From Bacillota bacterium (GTDB lineage: Bacteria > Bacillota > Clostridia > Christensenellales > CAG-138), in contig JAEWYO010000074.1 of NCBI GenBank assembly GCA_023395595.1, forward strand, positions 1 through 8,224: a DNA stretch of 8,224 nucleotides, in the 5' to 3' direction. A program made the translations under genes and the position numbers. The notes under the pieces are model-generated. The model was not told the origin of the DNA and made no database searches. It worked only from the letters and a program-made list of their open reading frames with translations. Of the stretch, positions 1 through 5,129 are shown piece by piece (position 1 is the stretch's first letter; each line of letters starts with the position of its first letter).

Positions 1-263
1 CGGAGATCGGCGCGGACGCGTTACTGCTTGCCAAGAACATTGACGCGATCTATTCCGCCGACCCGAAACTGGACCCGAACGCGATTCGTTACAGCCGGAT
101 CAGCTATGACCGCGTGGTTGCGGAAAACCTCCGCGCGACCGACCTGACGGCAATTACGCTCTGCAAAGAGCAAAAAATCCCGATCCGTGCGTTTGCGCTG
201 TGCGAAATCGAACAGATTTTTGAGGATGATTCGATCGGCACTCATATCGTCGGAAAAGAGTAA
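1..263 (+). CDS. pyrH: UMP kinase (uridylate kinase), C-terminal part
   Basis: Partial: the 5' end lies outside the window. Reading from base 3 gives 86 residues and a TAA at 261-263. The product phosphorylates UMP to UDP with ATP in pyrimidine nucleotide synthesis; it is a cytosolic hexamer of the amino-acid-kinase fold. What is visible matches the C-terminal third of bacterial PyrH: ALLLAKNIDAIYSADPK (the nucleotide-binding stretch, usually LLLAKNxDGVYxxDPK), then TAITLCKEQKIPI and a closing GTHIVGKE, where the family commonly ends around GTLV. The usual M-D-x-T-A before the last helix reads T-D-L-T-A here, a mild change. Lying directly upstream of frr is the standard bacterial arrangement, which supports the call. 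A likely terminator and a new promoter follow, so pyrH may be transcribed separately from the genes downstream. Confidence 0.95.
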   Translation, partial: EIGADALLLAKNIDAIYSADPKLDPNAIRYSRISYDRVVAENLRATDLTAITLCKEQKIPIRAFALCEIEQIFEDDSIGTHIVGKE

Positions 264-277
264 TTTTCGCCGATATT

Positions 278-326
278 TCGCCTTGTTGAGCGCGTTTTTA
301 CGGCTTTACAAGGCGATTTCTCTTTT
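278..326 (+). terminator. Putative rho-independent terminator after pyrH
   Basis: A 9-bp perfect stem pairs 278-286 (TCGCCTTGT) with 308-316 (ACAAGGCGA). Inside it a second stem pairs AGC-CG (289-294, one bulged G) with CGGCT (301-305) around a TTTTTA loop. The stem is followed at once by TTTCTCTTTT (317-326), a T-rich but interrupted tail. It starts 15 bases after the pyrH stop. Position and form fit an intrinsic terminator; the broken T-tract makes full termination uncertain, and some read-through is likely. Confidence 0.6.
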
Positions 327-356
327 GGCAGGCGTGTGGTGCTGTGAAGATCGTGC

Positions 357-386
357 TTGAATCAGTGGTATCAACTATAGTAGAAT
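357..386 (+). promoter_or_regulatory. Sigma-A-type promoter for the frr operon
   Basis: A -35-like TTGAAT (357-362) and a -10-like TAGAAT (381-386, five of six consensus bases) are separated by 18 bases. The surrounding DNA is more A+T-rich than the genes. Transcription would begin near 393, leaving a leader of about 20 bases before the frr start. The site lies between a likely pyrH terminator and frr, as expected for an operon promoter. This rests on consensus matching only. Confidence 0.55.
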
Positions 387-397
387 AAAAGGCGTAC

Positions 398-403
398 AGG
401 AGG
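398..403 (+). promoter_or_regulatory. Ribosome binding site of frr
   Basis: AGGAGG is a full match to the anti-Shine-Dalgarno complement and sits 8 bases before the ATG at 412. It is one of the strongest sites in the window and fixes the frr start. Confidence 0.85.
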
Positions 404-411
404 ATTAGAAC

Positions 412-969
412 ATGGCAAGTGAAATTTTAGAAAGCACGAAAGAACGGATGCATAAGACGATTGCCGTGCTCAAGACGGAGCTCGGCGGGCTTCGCGCAGG
501 ACGCGCAAACGCGCAACTGCTCGACCGCATCCTGGTTGATTATTACGGAACGCCGACGCCGATTCCACAGCTCGGCAACGTCTCCACGCCCGAACCGCGG
601 ATGCTGCTGATTTCCCTTTGGGACAACAAAGCGATCCCTGCGGTGGAAAAAGCGATTCAGAAGTCCGATCTGGGCATCAATCCTTCCAACGACGGCAAAG
701 TGATTCGCTTGCTCTTCCCGGAACTCAACGAAGAGCGTAGAAAAGAACTCGTCAAGGTCGTCAAGAAAAAGGGCGAGGAGAGCAAAGTTGCCATTCGCGC
801 CATCCGCAGAGACGCCAACGAGCAGATTAAGAAAGAAGAAAAAGACAAGCTCATCACCGAAGACGACCGCAAAACCCTCGACGACAAGGTGCAAAAGCTC
901 ACCGACGATTTGATCAAAGAGATCGACGCCATGCTTGCATCCAAGGAGAAGGAGATCCTCGCGGTTTGA
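412..969 (+). CDS. frr: Ribosome recycling factor (RRF)
   Basis: 185 residues, the normal length for the family. With EF-G, RRF splits post-termination ribosomes into subunits so that they can start again; it acts in the cytosol. The L-shaped two-domain plan can be followed. Residues 1-30 and about 105-185 form the three-helix bundle (domain I), rich in charged residues; about 31-104 form the small beta/alpha domain II. Conserved stretches are GLRAGRANAQLLD (26-38), VDYYGTPTPIPQLGNVSTPEPR (42-63), the segment around PSNDGKVIRLLFPELNEERR (91-110) and RRDAN (132-136), which includes the arginine important for ribosome binding in studied homologues. It has a perfect Shine-Dalgarno and an upstream promoter, and so is probably the first gene of the operon. 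Its TGA stop overlaps the TTG start of the next ORF. Confidence 0.97.
   Translation: MASEILESTKERMHKTIAVLKTELGGLRAGRANAQLLDRILVDYYGTPTPIPQLGNVSTPEPRMLLISLWDNKAIPAVEKAIQKSDLGINPSNDGKVIRLLFPELNEERRKELVKVVKKKGEESKVAIRAIRRDANEQIKKEEKDKLITEDDRKTLDDKVQKLTDDLIKEIDAMLASKEKEILAV
950..954 (+). promoter_or_regulatory. Ribosome binding site for the TTG-started small ORF
   Basis: AGGAG within the end of frr lies 11 bases before the TTG at 966; a second AGGAG sits at 944-948. Together they support initiation at a non-ATG codon that overlaps the frr stop. Confidence 0.5.
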
Positions 970-1199
970 TCAGCGTACTTGGACTACCGTTGGATCGCGC
1001 AAAGGCGCTGCTGGAGAGCAGTGGCTGGACGGTTACGCTGGATGAGGCGCGCTCCAAAAAAGGCGTACCGGGCGGAACAGACGCGCGCGTGATCCGGCAA
1101 ACACAAACGGGTGATTCAACGGCAGCGCTTGTGTATGCGGTGTTTCGCACAGAACCGCAAGAGCAGGACGCAACAACGGTTGATTCTCAAAAAGAATGA
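966..1199 (+). CDS. Small stand-alone PASTA-like domain protein
   Basis: 77 residues from a TTG start whose last two bases are the first two of the frr TGA stop (TTGA overlap), with AGGAG 11 bases upstream. I do not recognise a named gene. The sequence resembles one PASTA domain. An opening V-L-G-L-P-L-D-R-A-K-A-L-L (4-16) mirrors the V-x-G-x-x-x-x-x-A-x-x-x-L helix start. Then come a short G-W-T-V-T-L strand (20-25), V-I-R-Q-T-Q-T-G (43-50, like the family's V-x-x-Q-x-P-x-x-G), and a final strand LVYAVFRTE. The last 14 or so residues are polar and probably disordered. PASTA domains usually occur in tandem outside the cell, on Ser/Thr kinases or penicillin-binding proteins, where they bind cell-wall muropeptides or mediate assembly. 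This one has no signal peptide, membrane segment or partner domain, so it should be cytosolic. Sitting between frr and uppS in an envelope-precursor operon, it could assist or regulate that work, but this is only inference. Codon use matches the neighbours. Confidence 0.7.
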   Translation: MISVLGLPLDRAKALLESSGWTVTLDEARSKKGVPGGTDARVIRQTQTGDSTAALVYAVFRTEPQEQDATTVDSQKE

Positions 1200-1213
1200 T
1201 TGTAACACACGTT

Positions 1214-1243
1214 GAGGTGCAGGGTGCTATCGCGCTGCACCTC
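1214..1243 (+). repeat. Perfect 9-bp inverted repeat (hairpin) upstream of uppS
   Basis: GAGGTGCAG (1214-1222) and CTGCACCTC (1235-1243) are exact reverse complements around a 12-base loop. The left arm GGTGC (1216-1220) is repeated at 1223-1227, so the right arm could pair in a second, shorter way. No T-run follows on either strand, which argues against a terminator. The hairpin ends only 17 bases before the uppS ATG, inside the expected ribosome footprint. It may modulate uppS translation, stabilise or process mRNA, or serve as a protein-binding palindrome. Confidence 0.6.
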
Positions 1244-1260
1244 GATCTGTACGGGGGACT

Positions 1261-2013
1261 ATGGCAAACTATAGCGAAGAAGACATCCGCGCGCTGGGGC
1301 TTGCAAAAGAGGCACTGCCGAAGCATGTCGCGGTCATTATGGACGGAAACGGACGCTGGGCGAAGGCGAAGAAGCTCTCGCGCAGCGCGGGTCACCGCGC
1401 CGGAGTAGACCGCCTCAGGGGGATTATTCGCTTGTCTTCCGATCTTGGCATCACTTCGTTGACGCTTTACGCGTTTTCCACCGAAAACTGGAAGCGCCCA
1501 TCCGACGAGGTCGGCACATTGATGGCGCTCCTGATCGAGTATTTTACCAAAGAAATCGACGAGTTGTTTTCCAACAATGTGCGCATTCGTATCATCGGCG
1601 CGTATGAAGAGTTTGCGCCGACGGTGCGCAACGTGATCGAGCGCGCGATGAAGCGCACGGAAAACAACACCGGTCTTAACCTGAACATTGCGCTCAACTA
1701 CGGCAGCCGCGCGGAGATACTGCGTGCGGCAAACCTCGCCATGCGACAGGCACTAGCCGAGGGCAAAAACGAGATTACGACCGAGATGCTGGAGCAAAAC
1801 CTCTACACAGCGGGTCAACCGGAGGTGGATCTGGTGATTCGTACCAGCGGAGAACACCGCTTCTCCAATTTTCTGCTGTATCAAATTTCCTACGCCGAAT
1901 TCGTTTTCCCCAAGGAATATTGGCCTGATTTTTCGGATGAAGCATACCTTGATGCACTGCGCACGTATCAAAGCCGCTCCCGTCGCTTTGGCGGGCTGGA
2001 GGAGAACGCATGA
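1261..2013 (+). CDS. uppS: Undecaprenyl diphosphate synthase (cis-prenyltransferase)
   Basis: 250 residues, the usual length. It condenses farnesyl diphosphate with eight isopentenyl diphosphates in cis configuration to make C55 undecaprenyl diphosphate, the carrier lipid of peptidoglycan and other wall polymers; it works at the inner face of the membrane. Family motifs run in order: HVAVIMDGNGRWA (22-34) with the catalytic, magnesium-linked aspartate D28; GHRAG (44-48); TLYAFSTENWKRP; LNIALNYGSRAEI; and VIRTSGEHRFSNFLLYQISYAE, carrying the IPP-binding arginines and serine, followed by a C-terminal RSRRFGG. The family's LLWQ reads LLYQ here. ATG 1261 is the only reasonable start: an in-frame TGA lies at 1213-1215 and no start codon intervenes. 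Its ribosome site is poor (GGGGGA, only about 3 bases away), and a hairpin lies just upstream, so expression may depend on coupling or structure. The gene overlaps cdsA by 4 bases. Confidence 0.97.
   Translation: MANYSEEDIRALGLAKEALPKHVAVIMDGNGRWAKAKKLSRSAGHRAGVDRLRGIIRLSSDLGITSLTLYAFSTENWKRPSDEVGTLMALLIEYFTKEIDELFSNNVRIRIIGAYEEFAPTVRNVIERAMKRTENNTGLNLNIALNYGSRAEILRAANLAMRQALAEGKNEITTEMLEQNLYTAGQPEVDLVIRTSGEHRFSNFLLYQISYAEFVFPKEYWPDFSDEAYLDALRTYQSRSRRFGGLEENA
1998..2004 (+). promoter_or_regulatory. Ribosome binding site of cdsA
   Basis: GGAGGAG within the last codons of uppS lies 5 bases before the cdsA ATG at 2010. It supports efficient, coupled initiation at the ATGA overlap. Confidence 0.7.
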
Positions 2014-2825
2014 AAACAAGAATTCTCGTCGGAATCGTATTGGTTTTGATGCTGATTGTGGTGCTGTTCTTCGGCGGATTTTTACTGCTGAGCGTATTGG
2101 CGCTGTTTTCACTTGCCGCGATTTATGAAATGGGGCAAACATTTCGAAAGAAAAGCTACGATCCGATCCTGATTCCGGCATACGTGTTTGCAATCGGCTA
2201 TCCGTTTGTCTATTTTTACTTGGGCATGCTGCCGATGTTCATCTTTTATCTGGCGACGGTTATGACGACGATGATCTGGTCGCTTTTCACAAAGCGGCAC
2301 ACGACAAACGACATCATTCCGTCACTGTTCATCCTGAATTATCCGACGCTGTTTTTGATGTGCATGATGCTTGTCTACTATAGCTTCGGCCGACCGGTTG
2401 CGCTGGTTGCCGCCGGCATGGCCTATGCCGCGCCGGAGTGCTCAGACACGTTTGCATACTTCGGCGGAACATTCCTCGGCAAACACAAACTCTGCCCGAC
2501 CATCAGCCCGAAGAAAACCGTGGAAGGCGCAGTGTTTGCGCTCATTGGCGGTACGGCGTTTGGCTTTGGCATGTTCTATTTACAGCGGCTTTGGGGCGCA
2601 AACATCAATATGCTGGTGCTGGTGCTGCTGGGCCTCGGCTGCGGTTTGTTCTCACAATTTGGCGATTTGTTTGCATCGCTGCTTAAGCGCTGGGCTGGCG
2701 TGAAGGATTTCTCCAGTGTGTTTCCCGGACATGGCGGCGTGATTGACCGCATAGACAGCATCATGTTCTGCACCCCGCTGGTGCTCTGCGTGTTTCTTAT
2801 CATGCAAAAACTCGCGGCATTCTAA
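2010..2825 (+). CDS. cdsA: Phosphatidate cytidylyltransferase (CDP-diacylglycerol synthase)
   Basis: 271 residues, typical for the family. It makes CDP-diacylglycerol and pyrophosphate from CTP and phosphatidic acid, the branch point of bacterial phospholipid synthesis, and is an integral membrane enzyme. The protein is strongly hydrophobic, with several membrane segments (about 5-38, 52-95, 105-125, 129-141, 174-192, 200-220, 251-266). The complete family signature is present at 223-249: S-L-L-K-R, then V-K-D-F, F-P-G-H-G-G and D-R-I-D, with the metal-binding acidic residues. SDTFAYFGG (145-153) and SPKKTVEG (166-173) are the other hallmark segments. It starts at an ATG overlapping the uppS stop (ATGA) behind a strong GGAGGAG, so the two are probably translationally coupled. 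Wall-carrier and phospholipid synthesis are thus tied together. Confidence 0.97.
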   Translation: MKTRILVGIVLVLMLIVVLFFGGFLLLSVLALFSLAAIYEMGQTFRKKSYDPILIPAYVFAIGYPFVYFYLGMLPMFIFYLATVMTTMIWSLFTKRHTTNDIIPSLFILNYPTLFLMCMMLVYYSFGRPVALVAAGMAYAAPECSDTFAYFGGTFLGKHKLCPTISPKKTVEGAVFALIGGTAFGFGMFYLQRLWGANINMLVLVLLGLGCGLFSQFGDLFASLLKRWAGVKDFSSVFPGHGGVIDRIDSIMFCTPLVLCVFLIMQKLAAF

Positions 2826-2832
2826 AGAAAAA

Positions 2833-2861
2833 TGCGGCTCGTGATTCGTTTTTACGCCGCA
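2833..2861 (+). repeat. Short hairpin between cdsA and dxr
   Basis: TGCGGC (2833-2838) and GCCGCA (2856-2861) are perfect 6-bp arms around a 17-base loop that includes a TTTTT run. No T-tract follows the right arm, so it is not a typical terminator. It ends 3 bases before the weak AGGT (2864-2867) that is the only ribosome-site candidate for dxr, and could influence dxr translation. A 6-bp arm with a long loop may also occur by chance. Confidence 0.3.
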
Positions 2862-2872
2862 ATAGGTATCGT

Positions 2873-4039
2873 ATGACAAAGCAAATTTCGGTGCTGGGTT
2901 GCACCGGCTCCATCGGCAGGCAATCATTGGACGTCATCGCTTCCCATCCGGAAGAGATGGCGCTCTTTGGCATTGCGGCAAATCGCGATGTAGAGAAGCT
3001 CATAGAACAAGCAAACACGTATCATCCGCGCGTAATCGCATGCGAGACGGCGTTTGATACATCGCGCTTGCCCAAAGAAATTCAGGTGATTTTGGGCAAG
3101 GGTGCTACTGAACAGCTCGCGGCTATGATGGACGCAGACGTCGTAGTTAACGGCGTGAGTGGCTTTGCCGCGCTTGCTCCGCTGGTCGCCTCACTCAAGG
3201 CGGGCAAACGCGTGGCGCTTGCCAACAAAGAGAGCATTGTCTGCGGGAAGAACCTGATTGATCGAATTCTACAAGACTATCATGGCGAGATTCTGCCCGT
3301 CGATAGCGAGCAGAGCGCGATCTTCCAGTGCTTGCAAAATGGGCGGAAGAATGAAGTTGACAAACTGATTCTCACGGCGTCCGGCGGCCCTTTTTGGCGA
3401 AAGAGCAGGGAAGAACTTGGAGAGATTACGCCTGAGCAGGCGCTTGCGCATCCGACCTGGAACATGGGGAAAAAGATCACGATCGATTCCGCGACGCTCT
3501 TCAACAAAGGGCTGGAAGTGATTGAAGCCGCGTATCTGTTCGACCTTCCGGCGGAGCAGATCGATGTGGTGATTCATCCGCAGTCCATTGTGCACTCGAT
3601 GGTGAGCTATATCGACGGTACGTGTATGGCGAACATGAGCAAACCAGACATGCGCCTGCCGATCCAGTATGCCATCACCTATCCCGCGCGCGCAACATCC
3701 TCTTGCCAGACGCTTTTGCTTTACAACGAGCAACCGCTGACGTTTCACAAGCCGGATTTTGAACGGTTTTTGTCGCTCAAGATGGCGTTTGATGCACTGC
3801 AAACAGGGCTTTCGTGCCCGCTGGTGTATAATGGCGCAAATGAGGCGGCGGTGGAAGCATTTTGTAGCGGGGCGATTGGCTTTCTGGACATCGAGCAGGT
3901 GGTAGACTATACTCTAAATCAACACACTCCTGTTGCGCTAACCACGCTAGAGGAGATTATGGAAGCAGATCGGCTGGCGCGGTATGAAGCAAATAACTGC
4001 ATCGCGCGCATCAGTCAGGAAAGGCGGAACCGGTATTGA
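2873..4039 (+). CDS. dxr: 1-deoxy-D-xylulose-5-phosphate reductoisomerase
   Basis: 388 residues, normal length. It converts DXP to 2-C-methyl-D-erythritol 4-phosphate with NADPH and a divalent metal, the first committed step of the MEP isoprenoid pathway and the target of fosmidomycin. The N-terminal NADPH fold begins with GCTGSIG (9-15; the family usually has GSTGSIG). LANKES (116-121) follows. PVDSEQSA (142-149) supplies metal ligands D144 and E146, and NKGLE (211-215) supplies the third, E215. The substrate-binding serine (S170 in LTASGGPF), H193 in HPTWNMG and S206 in DSATLFNKG are in place, as are HPQSIVHSMV and PDMRLPIQYA. The C-terminal helical domain ends normally. The gene follows cdsA by 47 bases with a weak ribosome site (AGGT 5 bases before ATG). 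Its TGA stop overlaps the rseP TTG start. Confidence 0.97.
   Translation: MTKQISVLGCTGSIGRQSLDVIASHPEEMALFGIAANRDVEKLIEQANTYHPRVIACETAFDTSRLPKEIQVILGKGATEQLAAMMDADVVVNGVSGFAALAPLVASLKAGKRVALANKESIVCGKNLIDRILQDYHGEILPVDSEQSAIFQCLQNGRKNEVDKLILTASGGPFWRKSREELGEITPEQALAHPTWNMGKKITIDSATLFNKGLEVIEAAYLFDLPAEQIDVVIHPQSIVHSMVSYIDGTCMANMSKPDMRLPIQYAITYPARATSSCQTLLLYNEQPLTFHKPDFERFLSLKMAFDALQTGLSCPLVYNGANEAAVEAFCSGAIGFLDIEQVVDYTLNQHTPVALTTLEEIMEADRLARYEANNCIARISQERRNRY
4020..4024 (+). promoter_or_regulatory. Ribosome binding site for the TTG-started rseP
   Basis: AAAGG, part of AGGAAAGG (4017-4024), lies 11 bases before the TTG at 4036. No ATG nearby would give a complete first membrane segment, so this modest site helps fix a non-ATG start. 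Confidence 0.45.
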
Positions 4040-5073
4040 GCACGGCACTTTCTATCATTGCGGCGCTGGTACTGCTCTCGCTGCTCGTGATGATTCATGA
4101 GCTTGGGCACTATTTAGCAGGGCGAGCGCTTGGGTTTTCGATTTTGGAATTCTCCATCGGCATGGGTCCAAAGCTCCTCAAGAAAAAGGACAAGCGCGGG
4201 ACGGAGTTTTCGATTCGCGCGTTCCCCATCGGCGGTATGTGCCGCTTTGAGGGCGAAGATGAAAACGTTGTCAACGAGCGAAGCTTTAACGCACAAAAGG
4301 TTTGGGAGCGGATTATCGTCGTTCTCGCGGGCCCCATCACGAACCTCGTGTTTGCGATTCTACTTGCGTTTGTAACGCTCTCCGCCTTTGGCGATTTCAT
4401 GCCCGCCATCTATGAGGTCAATCAAAGCTCTCCTGCGGCGGAAGCTGGCATGCAATCGGGTGATGTCATTCGAACCATCGACGGCAAACCGGTGCGGTTC
4501 TATTTTCAAACGGTCGATATGATTCGCGCGGTGGAGACAAAGGATCTCACCATCGGTGTGCTGCGAAACGGCGAAGAGAAGAACCTTTACCTAAAAAATA
4601 TCTACAACGAAGAGCAGGGCAAAAACCTGATCGGCGTGACCATCACCACCGAACGCATGAAGTTTGGCGTTGGCGAAAGCGCACTGCGCTCCGTCAACTA
4701 CGTGACCGCAACGCTGGTTGAGACATTCCGCTTTCTGGGCAGAGCCATACAAGGCAACGCCAGCAGTTCGGATGCTGCGGGGCCTGTTGCAATTGTTGCG
4801 ATTATCAGCGAGGCGGTGCGCTCCAGCGGAGAGACCGTGTTGCGCCAGCTTGTGCTCATCAGCGCGAGTTTGGGCATCATGAACCTATTGCCGATTCCCG
4901 CAATGGACGGAGGCAGACTGGTGTTCATGATCATCGAGGCGATTCGCGGCAAGGCGATTTCGCAGGAAAAAGAGGGAATGGTGCACTTTGTCGGTTTGAT
5001 TCTGCTCTTTGGCTTAATCATTTTCCTGACGTTCAACGATATCTCAAATCTGGTCAAAGGGACATTTGGCTGA
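4036..5073 (+). CDS. rseP: RseP/RasP family site-2 intramembrane zinc metalloprotease
   Basis: 345 residues from a TTG start overlapping the dxr stop (TTGA). This site-2-protease family cuts membrane-spanning substrates, such as anti-sigma factors and leftover signal peptides, within the membrane. The zinc motif HELGH (21-25) lies in the first membrane helix. Next come a membrane-associated beta region (to about 70, ending GGMCRFEGEDE) and a second helix with the conserved AGP (98-100) and N103. A single PDZ domain follows at about 120-188 (SPAAEAGMQSGDVIRTIDGKPV). The final helices hold the N-x-x-P-x-P-x-x-D-G-G motif at 283-293, with D291 as third zinc ligand. That motif reads MDGG where most members have LDGG. 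A later ATG (codon 19) would remove the first half of the zinc-binding helix, so the TTG is preferred. The position between dxr and polC matches rasP of B. subtilis. Substrates cannot be told from the sequence. Confidence 0.95.
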   Translation: MSTALSIIAALVLLSLLVMIHELGHYLAGRALGFSILEFSIGMGPKLLKKKDKRGTEFSIRAFPIGGMCRFEGEDENVVNERSFNAQKVWERIIVVLAGPITNLVFAILLAFVTLSAFGDFMPAIYEVNQSSPAAEAGMQSGDVIRTIDGKPVRFYFQTVDMIRAVETKDLTIGVLRNGEEKNLYLKNIYNEEQGKNLIGVTITTERMKFGVGESALRSVNYVTATLVETFRFLGRAIQGNASSSDAAGPVAIVAIISEAVRSSGETVLRQLVLISASLGIMNLLPIPAMDGGRLVFMIIEAIRGKAISQEKEGMVHFVGLILLFGLIIFLTFNDISNLVKGTFG

Positions 5074-5074
5074 T

Positions 5075-5103
5075 TTGATTGAGGGTGTTTCGAACTCGAT
5101 AAA
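5075..5103 (+). promoter_or_regulatory. Possible weak promoter for ispG-polC
   Basis: TTGATT (5075-5080) and GATAAA (5098-5103) each match four of six consensus bases, with an ideal 17-base spacing, in the rseP-ispG gap. A start near 5110 would give a short ispG leader. A chance match is quite possible. The same bases can also form a hairpin (see that entry). Confidence 0.25.
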
Positions 5104-5112
5104 ACCCATTTT
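5083..5112 (+). repeat. Imperfect hairpin followed by TTTT between rseP and ispG
   Basis: GGGT (5083-5086) pairs with ACCC (5104-5107). After one mismatch, TT-TCG (5088-5092) pairs with CGA-AA (5097-5102, one bulged T) around an AACT loop. ATTTT follows. It resembles a weak attenuating terminator, but the stem is imperfect and the T-run is only four bases. It overlaps the promoter-like pair. Confidence 0.25.
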
Positions 5113-5117
5113 GAGGA
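5113..5117 (+). promoter_or_regulatory. Ribosome binding site of ispG
   Basis: GAGGA lies 12 bases before the ATG at 5130, a slightly long spacing. An in-frame TGA at 5112-5114 with no start codon between rules out an earlier start. Confidence 0.5.
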
Positions 5118-5129
5118 ACAGTTAACACA

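Noticed and set aside
427..894. Minus-strand ORFs opposite frr, and similar long minus-strand frames opposite dxr, rseP, ispG and polC
   Set aside because: They lie opposite well-conserved genes, have no ribosome sites or recognisable domains, and their composition is what antisense frames of G+C-moderate genes give.
1196..1408. ATG-started 70-codon ORF overlapping the end of the PASTA-like ORF and the start of uppS in another frame
   Set aside because: It has no Shine-Dalgarno, most of it lies inside the uppS reading frame, and the product is low-complexity and Arg-rich at the end. At most, translation of its start could open the 1214-1243 hairpin.
1840..1870. Histidine in the UppS motif S-G-E-H-R-x-S-N-F as a possible oddity
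   Set aside because: The E. coli enzyme, as I recall, also has GEHRISNF at this place, so it is normal variation.
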